A stretch of DNA of 64,000 nucleotides from Blautia hominis (GCA_002270465.1 NQOF01000005.1:124001-188000), one strand, 5' to 3'. Shown: positions 17,662 through 26,748, counted from the first letter of the stretch. The notes: generated by a model from the letters alone, not told the origin. Program-made: numbers and translations.

Positions 17662-18432
17662 TCAGATTAAGTTTTTTCCGGCATCAACAGGTATTACCGC
17701 GCCGTTTATATATTTACTGCAGGCTGACAGAAAAAGGACCAATTCTGCCACCTCTTCCTTGCTTCCCCTGTGGAGAGGAATACCGCCAATTGTTATGATA
17801 TGATTATCCTGATCCACCATTTCCCCTCTGGATGATAGAATATCATTTCCTTGGGCTGAGTCCAGAAAGGATGCCGGGCATACTGCATTGCACTGTATAT
17901 GCGGGGAATATGTAACTGCCAGCATCTGCATGAGTTTGGCTAGTCCGATTTTAGCTATGGAGTGGGGAATAAAATCCGGCCAATTTTCATAAAAAGAATT
18001 ACCTATCATGGCCAGCATCTTTCCACCGCCGTTTTTCATCATTAAGGGCGCTGCCGCCTGGCTTAGGAAAAAAGCCCCCTTTAAAATAATTTCCATGGAA
18101 CTGTCCCATACAGCCTCTGTCACCTTATCTATAGGCTGCTCATTAAAATTACTGGCATTGTGCAGAAGAATGTCAAGACGCCCATAATACTCTTCCACTC
18201 GTTTGACAGCCCTCCTAAGCTGCGGTATGTTCCTGTTGTCCGCCTCCACAGCCAGGCATCTGCGTCCCAGCCTTTCAATCTCTTTTTCCGTCTTCTCCGC
18301 TTCCTTCGGCATACCACAATGTGTTATCACAAGGTCTGCCCCAGCTCTGGCATAACTAAGCGCAAAATATTTTCCTGCCTTCTCTGCACCCCCGGTGACC
18401 AGCACCACTTTTCCTTCTAATTGAAAATCCAT
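17662..18432 (-). CDS. Short-chain dehydrogenase/reductase
   Basis: NAD(P)-dependent oxidoreductase of 256 residues. VLVTGGAEKAGK is a variant of the TGxxxGxG cofactor loop, LLHNASN stands for NNAG, and the catalytic Ser and Lys would fall at MIGNSFYENWPDFIPHSIAK; the usual YxxxK tyrosine is not obvious (the segment reads HSIAK), so activity is uncertain. The ATG at 18432 follows AGGAGGTG; the GTG six bases upstream lies inside that ribosome site. It starts nine bases after a second SDR gene. The pair probably works on the product or precursor of the adjacent opine-like enzyme. Confidence 0.82.
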   Translation of the reverse strand: MDFQLEGKVVLVTGGAEKAGKYFALSYARAGADLVITHCGMPKEAEKTEKEIERLGRRCLAVEADNRNIPQLRRAVKRVEEYYGRLDILLHNASNFNEQPIDKVTEAVWDSSMEIILKGAFFLSQAAAPLMMKNGGGKMLAMIGNSFYENWPDFIPHSIAKIGLAKLMQMLAVTYSPHIQCNAVCPASFLDSAQGNDILSSRGEMVDQDNHIITIGGIPLHRGSKEEVAELVLFLSACSKYINGAVIPVDAGKNLI

Positions 18433-18441
18433 CCGCACCTC

Positions 18442-19212
18442 CTACGGCATAGGCATGATTTCCCCTCCTGCCGCAAAAATCGTCTGCCCTGTCAGATACC
18501 CATTTTCGGGAATGAGAAAAACCATTATGGCATACGCCACATCCTCCGGCGACGCAAATCTCCCAAGAGGGTTTGCCCGCAGTTGTTTTTTCTCCAGTCC
18601 CTCCCAGTCCCGGCCCAGGTTTTTGCCGGGCGCAGCAATTTTTCCCGGGGCCACTGTATTTATCGTTATATTATATCTGCCCTCTTCCAGAGCCGCTGTT
18701 TTGCTGAATGCATTCATTCCCGCCTTCACTGCGGAGAACGGTGCACACCCTTCAAAGAAACGGCAGGAAAGCCCCCCTGATAAATATACAACTCTTCCAT
18801 ACCGCTGTTTTCTCATATACGGGATGACTGCCTTACAGATATGAAAGTGGGCTTTCATAGCCTCCACATGAGGCTCCCAGTCTTTCCAGCTCATATCCGA
18901 TACTTTACACGGTTCAAATTCTTTGTCTCTGTGTATCAGATTCACTACACCGTCTATTCGTCCCAGAAAATCACAGGCTTCCCGCACACATCTTTGTACA
19001 TCTTCCTCATCCGCTGCATTTCCCTGTATGACAACAGCTTTACGCCCCAATGTCCTTACGCGCTCTGCCACCATATCCGCTTTATCTCTTCCTCTGTTAC
19101 AATGAACCCCAATATCGGCTCCTTGTGTTGCCAATATTTCGCAGACGGTTTCCCCCACTCTGCCTGTAGCGCCAAATACTATGACTTTTCTGCCTTCCAG
19201 GGCAAATCTCAT
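18442..19212 (-). CDS. Short-chain dehydrogenase/reductase
   Basis: NAD(P)-dependent oxidoreductase of 256 residues and a distant paralogue of the next gene. VIVFGATGRVGE replaces the classic TGxxxGxG, GVVNLIH stands for NNAG, and VYLSGGLSCRFFEGCAPFSAVKAG carries the Ser and Lys region; again the canonical Tyr of YxxxK is replaced (FSAVK). C-terminal PLGRFASPEDVAYAI is typical. The start at 19212 is chosen because GGAGGG is six bases upstream, against zero for the ATG at 19218. It lies 15 bases after a permease gene. Confidence 0.82.
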   Translation of the reverse strand: MRFALEGRKVIVFGATGRVGETVCEILATQGADIGVHCNRGRDKADMVAERVRTLGRKAVVIQGNAADEEDVQRCVREACDFLGRIDGVVNLIHRDKEFEPCKVSDMSWKDWEPHVEAMKAHFHICKAVIPYMRKQRYGRVVYLSGGLSCRFFEGCAPFSAVKAGMNAFSKTAALEEGRYNITINTVAPGKIAAPGKNLGRDWEGLEKKQLRANPLGRFASPEDVAYAIMVFLIPENGYLTGQTIFAAGGEIMPMP

Positions 19213-19227
19213 CTCCATCCCTCCTGC

Positions 19228-20013
19228 TTACTGATACATATTACTCAAACCGAATATCCGCTCAATAATATAGATAACAAGGAATGATATCAGGATAAAC
19301 ACTGCGGAAAATGCAGATACCATAGGTGAAAATTGTTCTGTTATGTGCGTATACAGCCTGAGCGGATAGGTTACCGTGGAAGCATTTCTCAAAAACATAA
19401 TAATGACAGCTTCATCAAAAGAAACAACAAAGGCAAATATAATGCCTGATATGATTCCCCTTTTTATACATGGAAGGGTAACCTTGTACAGGGTCTTCAC
19501 AGGCCTTGCTCCCAAAACCAAGGATGCCTCCTCAAAACTCACATCCAGCCCGTATAATGCGGCCGTCACACTCCTGATAATATACGGAATTTGTATAGCA
19601 CAGTAAGATAACACCAGTTTCCAATACGGTACCACAAACTTCCACGAGGAAAATGCCAGAAGGAAAGCTACCGCATACACTACAGTGGGCACCACCATAG
19701 GGGCCATGAAGATCAGTTCAAATATCTCTTTTAATCTTCCCTTTGTCTTCCAAAAGTAGAGGCTGACCATTGTGCCTAACACAGCAGAGATCAGTGTGCT
19801 GACCACGGCTATCTTTAAGCTGATAAATACAGATTCAAAAAAATCCGCATTATGCAGCGCTTCCACATACCATTTTAATGTAAAACCATGGGCAGGAAAT
19901 ACCGCCCGGTTTCCCTCTCCGAAAGATGTAATGATCACCACGAGCAGAGGCAGAAGGAGAAAAAGATACACAACGGAGTTAAATATTGTCCCTGCCACTT
20001 TATATTTACGCAT
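19228..20013 (-). CDS. ABC transporter permease, PotC type
   Basis: Membrane subunit of 261 residues with six hydrophobic segments. The EAA loop near EEASLVLGARPVKTLYKVTLP is of the spermidine/putrescine/opine uptake class (POPT family). The ATG follows GAGAGGTG. It is followed by SDR genes and preceded 20 bases upstream by the PotB-type permease. Together with the ATPase and binding protein it forms a complete importer for a small charged metabolite. Confidence 0.92.
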   Translation of the reverse strand: MRKYKVAGTIFNSVVYLFLLLPLLVVIITSFGEGNRAVFPAHGFTLKWYVEALHNADFFESVFISLKIAVVSTLISAVLGTMVSLYFWKTKGRLKEIFELIFMAPMVVPTVVYAVAFLLAFSSWKFVVPYWKLVLSYCAIQIPYIIRSVTAALYGLDVSFEEASLVLGARPVKTLYKVTLPCIKRGIISGIIFAFVVSFDEAVIIMFLRNASTVTYPLRLYTHITEQFSPMVSAFSAVFILISFLVIYIIERIFGLSNMYQ

Positions 20014-20033
20014 AATTTCACCTCTCCCTCAGA

Positions 20034-20882
20034 TTATTCCTGTATCCTCATTTTATTAGAAAGGAAACTGGACAATGTAACAATGAACATTGACACAAAC
20101 AAAAGAACTACGGACAGCGCTGCAGCAAAATTCCAGTCAAAGATAAACATAGTCTGCTGATATATCATATTGGTCATGACCATGACCTTTCCGCCGCCAA
20201 GCATTACCGGAACCATGAAAGCCGCTGTATTTAATGCAAATACCAAAAGCGCACCCGATACGATTCCCGGAGATGTCAGAGGAAGTGTTACCTTGAAAAA
20301 AGTCTTTATAAAACCTGCCCCAAATACATAAGATGCCTCCTCCACACATGGGTCCACGTTCTCAATAGGGCTTATCATGATCATTGCAAAATACGGCAGA
20401 CCGCAGTGGATCAGGCCCATAATCACGCCAACATTACTTCCCAAAAAATTCTGGGGTTCGGAGATAATATGCAGTGCCTGCAGAACGATGCTGAACACAC
20501 CACTCTTTGGCAGGATTGCCATCCATCCAAACATACGAATGGTTATGGATACCCAAAGAGGAAGCACCAGAAAAGTTGTGGCAATACTCCGCTTCCATCC
20601 TTTCATATGGGCAATTTTATAAGCAACCGGATATCCCATGAGAATACAAAATACGACTGACCACAGGCTCAGAATAAGTGTCCTTGTCAAGACTCCTATA
20701 TAATACCTGTCCTTAAAAAAAGCTGTAAAATATTTAACTGTATACCTTCCAGTCTCCTTGTCACAGATACTCAGCCACAGCATACTGGCCAGAGGTATGA
20801 GATAGATCACCATTAAAAAGGCCAGGGGAAGAATAATGTACCACTTATTCACATAGGTCCATTTTTTCTCTTTTTGTTTCAT
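20034..20882 (-). CDS. ABC transporter permease, PotB type
   Basis: Membrane subunit of 282 residues with six hydrophobic segments and an EAA loop near EEASYVFGAGFIKTFFKVTLP. The start is placed at ATG 20882 with AGGAGGGTG upstream; a longer frame to 20924 has no ribosome site. Paired with the PotC-type permease. Opine, polyamine, thiamine and phosphonate importers share this family, so the family alone does not fix the substrate. Confidence 0.92.
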   Translation of the reverse strand: MKQKEKKWTYVNKWYIILPLAFLMVIYLIPLASMLWLSICDKETGRYTVKYFTAFFKDRYYIGVLTRTLILSLWSVVFCILMGYPVAYKIAHMKGWKRSIATTFLVLPLWVSITIRMFGWMAILPKSGVFSIVLQALHIISEPQNFLGSNVGVIMGLIHCGLPYFAMIMISPIENVDPCVEEASYVFGAGFIKTFFKVTLPLTSPGIVSGALLVFALNTAAFMVPVMLGGGKVMVMTNMIYQQTMFIFDWNFAAALSVVLLFVSMFIVTLSSFLSNKMRIQE

Positions 20883-20954
20883 AAACACCCTCCTGTTCTG
20901 GTTTCCACCCATCCCGCCTGACATTCAGACGGGTATCGGGCGGAGGGCTGAGTC

Positions 20955-22103
20955 TTAATTTTTAAACACCTTATTCCAGCGGTCAACAAATTCTGCTCTG
21001 TCTTCCTCTGTTATCATTTCTTGATCAAAGAATATAAGTTTCTGTATCGCTTCTTCGCCATACGGCATAAATGGCTGCAATTCTTTTGGGACCTCACACT
21101 TTTTGTTAGACGGCGCATAGAAATTATTCGTGGCATAAGCATATTCCGCTTCCACTCCAATCAGCTCATTGACCAGTTCATTTGCCAGTTCCGGAACCTT
21201 TGTATTTTTAGCTACTGCTACATATGTGGGCATTCCGGGAAGACCTTCTTCCAGGTCCGCATAGGAGATATCATCGTGGCCGTCATTTGACAGCATGGCT
21301 GTACGTCCGTTGGTGTGAATGGCAATCACTGCATCCCCATTAATAAGGGCGGTATCTGTATCGCTGTGCTGGGTAGAAACCATGTACACATTAGGTGCCA
21401 GCTCTTCTAATTTCTCAAAAACACCATCCCAGCAGGATTTATCCGTAAGGCTGGAATCAAAGAATGCATGTGCCGCCATTTCTGCAAGTTCATAGCCGCC
21501 TCCAAACGTTACATCACTCACGATCACCTTTCCGGCATATTCCGGATTCCAGAGATCCTTCCAGCTTGTGGGAGCGTCGATCAGGTCATTGCGGTAAGCA
21601 AATCCTCTTGTACCCCAGTTGGTGATCACCCCGTATTCATTTTCCTTAGCCTCATCATATAAATCCGGTGCGTTAGACATAGAATCATAATCCAGCTCTT
21701 TGGTCACTCCCAGTAATTTTCCGTTCATCATCTCATAATAGTTTACATGCAGGACATCTACAGAAGGGTCATCGCCTTCTGCCTTTAACTGCGCAAGCGG
21801 TGCCGAACCAAGCACGATTTCCAAGGTGGCTCCTGTTCTTTCCTCGAACGCAGGCTTTACAATATTCCTCAATGTCTCTTCATATGTGCCGCCCCAGGAT
21901 GTGACTCGCACCGTCTGACCCGCATATGGCTTTTCCGAGGTCGTGTTGTCTGCACTGCTGTCCGTTTTTCCGCTGTTTTCTGTCTGCTCCTTTTGCTCTG
22001 TCTCTGCCGGCTTTTGTTCATCGCCATCGGAATTTCCGCCGCACCCTATGCATCCCAGGGCTACAACTGTACTGAGAGCCAGCATTGCCATTTTTCTTTT
22101 CAT
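20955..22103 (-). CDS. ABC substrate-binding lipoprotein, PotD/spermidine-opine type
   Basis: Extracellular solute receptor of 382 residues. The signal peptide runs into LGCIGC, with lipidation probably at Cys21 (Cys18 is the alternative), and a Glu/Lys/Asp-rich linker follows. The mature part has VTSWGGTYEETLRNIVKPAF, the pattern of type 2 extracellular binding proteins for polyamines and opines. The ATG follows AAAGGAGG. It lies between the ATPase and permease genes. Confidence 0.92.
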   Translation of the reverse strand: MKRKMAMLALSTVVALGCIGCGGNSDGDEQKPAETEQKEQTENSGKTDSSADNTTSEKPYAGQTVRVTSWGGTYEETLRNIVKPAFEERTGATLEIVLGSAPLAQLKAEGDDPSVDVLHVNYYEMMNGKLLGVTKELDYDSMSNAPDLYDEAKENEYGVITNWGTRGFAYRNDLIDAPTSWKDLWNPEYAGKVIVSDVTFGGGYELAEMAAHAFFDSSLTDKSCWDGVFEKLEELAPNVYMVSTQHSDTDTALINGDAVIAIHTNGRTAMLSNDGHDDISYADLEEGLPGMPTYVAVAKNTKVPELANELVNELIGVEAEYAYATNNFYAPSNKKCEVPKELQPFMPYGEEAIQKLIFFDQEMITEEDRAEFVDRWNKVFKN

Positions 22104-22168
22104 TTGTGTACCTCCTTTGTGGAATTTTATTTAAAAACTGTGTCTTTACAGTTTTTAATCGCCTCCTA

Positions 22169-23239
22169 TCAACCCACCAGTACCATTTTCTCTTTATTGA
22201 ACTGAACCTTAACAGCTTCCTGTACCTGAGCAAATGCTTGATCCGGATGAATTTCACACTCGAGAGTAATACCGCTTGCAAGTTTGACTTTATACCTGAC
22301 GGCAGACCCCAGGAAATTCCGTTCCTCCACTACTGCATCAAACAAATTTCCGGCAGTGGCATGGACAGGCAGAATATTTATATTCTCGGGCCGAACCAAA
22401 ATAAATCGTTTATCACCCACATGGATCTCGGAAGGAGAGATACAATGGACTGATATACCGTTATGGAGCATAACCTCCACATGCCCCTCTGAAATTTTTT
22501 CTACCACGCCTTCAAGGAGATTTGCATGACCGATAAAATCTGCCACAAACTTAGTTTTCGGCATACTGTAAAGTTCTGTGGGGGAGGCAAGCTGCTCAAT
22601 CCTGCCTTTATTCATCACTGCAATCCAGTCTGAGATCGTCAGCGCTTCCTCCTGGTCATGAGTAACGTAAATAGCTGTAATATTTAATTGTTTCAAGAGA
22701 CTGCGGATCTCAATTCTGGTCTGAACCCTTAGTTTCGCGTCCAGATTGGAAAGAGGCTCATCAAACAGCATGATTTTAGGTTCCACAACCATTGCCCTGG
22801 CCAACGATACCCTCTGCTGCTGCCCTCCGGATAACTGTCTCGGAAACCGGTCCTCCACTCCTTCAAGCTGTACAACGGATAGTACCTCCTCTGCTTTTTT
22901 CTTCAAAATCTTTTTGTCCTTAACCCCCCTGTTCTTCAGGCCATATACTACATTGTCGTAGACACTCATATGGGGAAATAAGGCGTAATTCTGAAAGACC
23001 ATTGCAATGTCCCGTTTGTACGGCGGTTTTTCCGTGATTTTTTCTCCAGCCAGAAATACATCTCCCTCTGTAGGGGTCAACAGGCCTGCGATCATCCGTA
23101 AAGTCGTTGTCTTTCCGCAACCGCTTGGCCCCAGCAGGGAAAGAATATCACCCTTTTGTATCTGGATATTGATCTTGTCCACTGCCCGGAATCCTTTATA
23201 CTCTTTTACAAGCTCTTTCAGTTCCAATTGACTGCTCAT
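22169..23239 (-). CDS. ABC transporter ATP-binding protein, PotA type
   Basis: Cytosolic ATPase of 356 residues driving the importer. Walker A is GPSGCGKTT, the signature is LSGGQQQR, Walker B and D-loop are IMLFDEPLSNLD, and the H-loop is YVTHDQEEA. A C-terminal TOBE domain follows from about residue 270. It is the first gene of the operon, with AAGGAGG before the ATG. The upstream -10 (TATAAT on the minus strand, 23291-23296) is followed by an AT-rich operator-like site. The likely cargo is the compound handled by the downstream SDR and cucumopine-like proteins. Confidence 0.94.
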   Translation of the reverse strand: MSSQLELKELVKEYKGFRAVDKINIQIQKGDILSLLGPSGCGKTTTLRMIAGLLTPTEGDVFLAGEKITEKPPYKRDIAMVFQNYALFPHMSVYDNVVYGLKNRGVKDKKILKKKAEEVLSVVQLEGVEDRFPRQLSGGQQQRVSLARAMVVEPKIMLFDEPLSNLDAKLRVQTRIEIRSLLKQLNITAIYVTHDQEEALTISDWIAVMNKGRIEQLASPTELYSMPKTKFVADFIGHANLLEGVVEKISEGHVEVMLHNGISVHCISPSEIHVGDKRFILVRPENINILPVHATAGNLFDAVVEERNFLGSAVRYKVKLASGITLECEIHPDQAFAQVQEAVKVQFNKEKMVLVG

Positions 23240-23260
23240 TTTATCCCTCCTTCATTGGAT

Positions 23261-23288
23261 TATATATGTATATATTTATGTATAGTCC
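23261..23288. promoter_or_regulatory. Operator-like AT-rich palindrome for the ABC operon
   Basis: TATATATGTATATATTTATG and following bases read CTATACATAAATATATACAT on the minus strand, just downstream of the -10 box at 23291-23296. It resembles the site at 23556-23576 that faces the other way. GntR regulators bind such AT-rich dyads; position over the start of transcription suggests repression. Confidence 0.5.
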
Positions 23289-23516
23289 AAATTATAAATG
23301 ATGTTTATTTTTCTTCTGACCAATCCGTTCGTATTTCCTTTGATGGTTTTGATTATAGTCACGCCATATAGATTTGTCAATGCTTTTTTCGTATTTTAGG
23401 GAAATTATTTATTTATTATCCAACTATTACTTATTAAATGTTGTTTTTTTAGTTTATTCAAACATGATTTTTTTGCTTTATTGATATATACAAATCTATT
23501 TTATTTTATATTTCTA

Positions 23517-23545
23517 TTGTTTTATAAAATATATTGTGATATAAT
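23517..23545 (+). promoter_or_regulatory. Promoter of the DhaK/DhaL genes
   Basis: TTGTTT at 23517-23522 and TATAAT at 23540-23545 with 17-bp spacing. The rest of the divergent gap 23240-23613 is very AT-rich and shows no gene. Confidence 0.65.
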
Positions 23546-23555
23546 ACCCACAAAA

Positions 23556-23576
23556 GTTATACATATATACATATTG
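23556..23576. promoter_or_regulatory. Operator-like site for the DhaK/DhaL genes
   Basis: TTATACATATATACATATTG lies just after the expected transcription start of the kinase genes. It shares TATACATA-ATATA with the site at 23261-23288. Two GntR genes lie in the downstream operon and are the likely binders. Confidence 0.5.
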
Positions 23577-23613
23577 TAAAAATTTGTATAGTTCTATGAA
23601 AGGAGACAATCTT

Positions 23614-24615
23614 ATGAAAAAAATCATCAATGATCCATTTGACTTTGTTGATGAGTCAATGGGGGGAATCCTTGCTGCCCATTGTAATCTTCTGAAAACT
23701 GCAAAAGGGAACGTAAGGGCAGTCATCCGCGCTGATGCGCCTGTGTCCGGAAAAGTAGCTGTAGTCACAGGCGGTGGTTTTGGGCACCTTCCTGTTTTTC
23801 TGGGGTATGTGGGAAAGGGTATGGCTGACGGCTGCTCTGTAGGCAATGTTTTCTCCTCTCCCACTTCCTCACAGATGAAGCAGGTAACAAAGGCAGTGGA
23901 CGGCGGAAAAGGGGTATTGTATCTTTACGGAAGATATCAGGGAGATATGATGAACTTTGATATGGCTGCTGAAGATTGTACTGAGGAAGGTATACAGGTA
24001 GAGTCCGTTTTAGTTACCGATGATGTCGCTTCTGCCCCCCGCGATGAATGGCAGAAGAGACGAGGGGTTGCCGGTCTGTTTTTCGCCTATAAAATAGCCG
24101 GGGCTAAAGCAGAAACAGGGGCTGATCTGTCATCTGTCAAGGCTGCTGCTCAAAAGGCGGTGTCCAATATGAGAAGCATGGGTGTAGCCCTTGGTTCCTG
24201 TACCCTCCCCACAGTGGGCAAACCTACTTTTTCGGTTTCAGAAGACGAAATGGAGATTGGAATGGGCATCCATGGTGAAGCAGGCGTAAAGCGCTGCAAA
24301 CTCCAAAATGCGGACAAAATAGCCGCAGATCTGATCGACTATGTGGCAAATGACCTCCCCTTTTGTAAAGGGGACGAGGTTGCTGTACTGGTGAACAGCT
24401 TAGGAGGCACCCCACTGGAGGAGCTCTATATACTCTATGGGAAAATTGATCAGTTGCTCTCTGAAAAAGGCATCCACATCTATCGTCCTTACGTGGGACG
24501 ATATGCATGCTCAATGGAAATGCCCGGTGCTTCTCTGACTTTAATGAAATTGGACGAGGAACTAAAGGATCTATTGGATGCACCTGCCACGACACCTTTT
24601 TTTACACAGCTTTGA
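23614..24615 (+). CDS. DhaK-family ketose/dihydroxyacetone kinase subunit
   Basis: Cytosolic substrate-binding subunit of 333 residues. DhaK subunits hold the keto sugar covalently on a histidine, here His220 in GMGIHGEAG. GGGFGHLPVFLGYVGKGM near the N-terminus matches the family's substrate pocket. The ATG at 23614 follows AAAGGAG; a longer frame is ignored. DhaL follows after 12 bases. There is no DhaM, so the pair is probably ATP-dependent. Related proteins phosphorylate dihydroxyacetone, erythrulose or other ketoses; linkage to the opine-like operon through shared operators hints at a different substrate. Confidence 0.88.
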   Translation: MKKIINDPFDFVDESMGGILAAHCNLLKTAKGNVRAVIRADAPVSGKVAVVTGGGFGHLPVFLGYVGKGMADGCSVGNVFSSPTSSQMKQVTKAVDGGKGVLYLYGRYQGDMMNFDMAAEDCTEEGIQVESVLVTDDVASAPRDEWQKRRGVAGLFFAYKIAGAKAETGADLSSVKAAAQKAVSNMRSMGVALGSCTLPTVGKPTFSVSEDEMEIGMGIHGEAGVKRCKLQNADKIAADLIDYVANDLPFCKGDEVAVLVNSLGGTPLEELYILYGKIDQLLSEKGIHIYRPYVGRYACSMEMPGASLTLMKLDEELKDLLDAPATTPFFTQL

Positions 24616-24627
24616 AAGGAGATACCT

Positions 24628-25263
24628 ATGAAAAATGAGTTATTTACAGAAGATATCCGCCAGATGATGCTCCGTCTCAGTGACCATATGATTTCTGCCG
24701 AAGCAATGCTGACAAATCTGGATTCCGCGATTGGCGATGGTGATTTAGGCATGACCATGGTAATAGGATTCACTGAGATTAAGCAAAGGATAATAGGTCA
24801 GAATTTTGCATCCATTTCTCAGCTCCTCCTATCCTGTGCCGATGCCTTTGCAGAAAAAGCCGCCTCAACATTCGCAACCCTTTTCATCTCAATGCTGAAA
24901 GCGGCAGGAAAACAGGCAGAAGCTTTCACCTGCATTGACACTTCAAAAGCCTCGCAATTATTTGACGCGGCTGTCACCGGTGTACAAAAAAGAGGGCACG
25001 CACAAATTGGTGACAAAACCCTTCTTGATGCCCTCATTCCCGCTGCTGACTCTCTTCGACGTTCATCAGAGCTGGGGCTGCTCCTGCCGGAGGCCGCCAT
25101 TCTGGCACAGGAAGCCGCTAAAGCAGGAGCTGAAAACACCATAAATATGAAAGCTAAAACAGGCCGTTCCGGATATCTGGGAGAAAGGACCATTGGACAA
25201 AAGGACCCCGGCGCCGCAGCTATTGTTTTGGTCCTCCAATCCTTTACGTCATATATCGTGTAA
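24628..25263 (+). CDS. DhaL-family kinase nucleotide-binding subunit
   Basis: Cytosolic subunit of 211 residues that binds the nucleotide. The Mg-binding motif IGDGDLGMTM is a variant of GDGDHGxNM; the C-terminal GSGYLGERTIGQKDPGA-type segment appears as GRSGYLGERTIGQKDPGA. An all-helical fold is expected. Co-transcribed with DhaK (ATG preceded by GAAAGGAG). Because DhaM is absent, it should exchange ADP for ATP rather than act as a PTS partner. Confidence 0.88.
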   Translation: MKNELFTEDIRQMMLRLSDHMISAEAMLTNLDSAIGDGDLGMTMVIGFTEIKQRIIGQNFASISQLLLSCADAFAEKAASTFATLFISMLKAAGKQAEAFTCIDTSKASQLFDAAVTGVQKRGHAQIGDKTLLDALIPAADSLRRSSELGLLLPEAAILAQEAAKAGAENTINMKAKTGRSGYLGERTIGQKDPGAAAIVLVLQSFTSYIV

Positions 25264-25282
25264 GCAGCACATAATACAGAGG

Positions 25283-25302
25283 GGTTCCGTTTATGCGGAA
25301 CC
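25283..25302 (+). terminator. Weak hairpin between DhaL and the MATE gene
   Basis: A 7-bp stem GGTTCCG/CGGAACC followed by TTTCC. It may attenuate rather than stop transcription into the exporter and regulator genes. Confidence 0.4.
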
Positions 25303-25326
25303 TTTCCTGAAAACGGAGGTAAACAT

Positions 25327-26685
25327 ATGAAACAGGTTTCTTCAGAGAGTATGGGAACCCGGCCTTTGCTGCCGCTTATTATAACACTGTCATCTCCCAT
25401 TATGCTCTCTTTACTGGTGCAGTCCCTTTATAATATCATCGACAGTGTATATATATCCCGATATAACAGCAATGGCCTCACAGCATTATCTCTGGCGTTC
25501 CCTGTGCAGACCCTGATCACCGCCGCAGCTTCAGGAACCGGTGCTGGCACAAATATAATAATTGCAAAAGCTTTAGGTGCAAATGACAAAAATAATGCCT
25601 CCTCCACTGCATTTAACGGGTTTGTTTTGTCATTGATTAATTGGAGTTTTTTTGTTATAATAGGCATACTGATTTTAAAACCATATTTTTCCATTTTTAC
25701 AGCCAACACAGAAGTGGCTTCCCTGGGGCTTAAATATTTAAGCATTATACTTCTCTTCTCAATTGCCCCATTCACTGAAAACGTTGCTGTCAGAATTCTG
25801 CAGGCAACAGGCAACACGGTTCTTCCTATGATCTTTCAATCAACTGCTGCCCTGCTGAATCTGATATTAGACCCAATTTTTATATGGGGATTCGGATTCA
25901 TCCCTGCAATGGGAATTTCTGGGGCTGCAATTGCAACTGTACTGTCGCAGTTTCTCTCAGCAACTCTGGCAGTGATTACAGTCTTTTTCAAACAGACTGT
26001 TCTTACTGTGTCGTTCCGTATTCCCAGTTTTAATCTGATAAAGGAAATCTTTATCACAGGGCTTCCTTCTGTATTGGGTATGGCTCTGGTCTCAGCTTAT
26101 ATTTCAGGGCTTAATGCTGTACTTACGCGTTTTTCTGAGGACGCTGTCTCTTCCCTGGGCATCTATTATAAGCTGCAGACCTTTCTGCTCATTCCCACTT
26201 ACGGATTAAACCAGGGTGTAACTCCCATCATGGGATTCAATTACGGAGCCAAAAAATACAGACGCATGTGGAATACTTTATGGTACAGCCTTATTATATC
26301 AACCGCCACGCTAATTGCAGGAACCTTGTGCTTCTGTCTGTTCACTCGTGAAATACTGCTTTTCTTTCACGCATCAGACAGTCTTCTGCATACAGGAATA
26401 CCTGCCCTGAGAATAATAAGTACAAGCTTTCCATTTTTTGGTCTGACAATTTTAATGCCCACCTTATTCCAAAGCACTGGCTATATTCGGCAGAATATTA
26501 TCATAACCCTGCTCCGTGAAGTTGTTCTGCTGGTGCCGATCGCCTGGGCATTTTCCCATTTAGGCTTGACCTACACATGGTTAACATTTCCTATATCAGA
26601 AAGTATTGCAGCTTTTATATCCTGCTATTATACTTATATATTGTTCCGGGGACCACTAACTTACCGGGGTCTGTCCCCCGAATAA
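25327..26685 (+). CDS. MATE-family efflux transporter
   Basis: Integral membrane antiporter of 452 residues with about 12 hydrophobic segments and two repeated halves (SSPIMLSLLVQSLYNIIDSV; TPIMGFNYGAKKYRRM). It belongs to the DinF/NorM-like MATE group that exports drugs or metabolites using Na+ or H+. The ATG follows ACGGAGG. It lies between the kinase genes and the two GntR regulators, so it may export a toxic intermediate of that pathway. Confidence 0.92.
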   Translation: MKQVSSESMGTRPLLPLIITLSSPIMLSLLVQSLYNIIDSVYISRYNSNGLTALSLAFPVQTLITAAASGTGAGTNIIIAKALGANDKNNASSTAFNGFVLSLINWSFFVIIGILILKPYFSIFTANTEVASLGLKYLSIILLFSIAPFTENVAVRILQATGNTVLPMIFQSTAALLNLILDPIFIWGFGFIPAMGISGAAIATVLSQFLSATLAVITVFFKQTVLTVSFRIPSFNLIKEIFITGLPSVLGMALVSAYISGLNAVLTRFSEDAVSSLGIYYKLQTFLLIPTYGLNQGVTPIMGFNYGAKKYRRMWNTLWYSLIISTATLIAGTLCFCLFTREILLFFHASDSLLHTGIPALRIISTSFPFFGLTILMPTLFQSTGYIRQNIIITLLREVVLLVPIAWAFSHLGLTYTWLTFPISESIAAFISCYYTYILFRGPLTYRGLSPE

Positions 26686-26748
26686 AATATGCTGACTTTC
26701 AACAAGAAAGCGCGGATTGAAACAATACATTGAAGTGGAGGATTTTTC

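Noticed and set aside
23240-23613. Riboswitch or leader RNA in the divergent gap
   Set aside because: AT-rich with dyads fitting operators; no conserved riboswitch core could be recognised.
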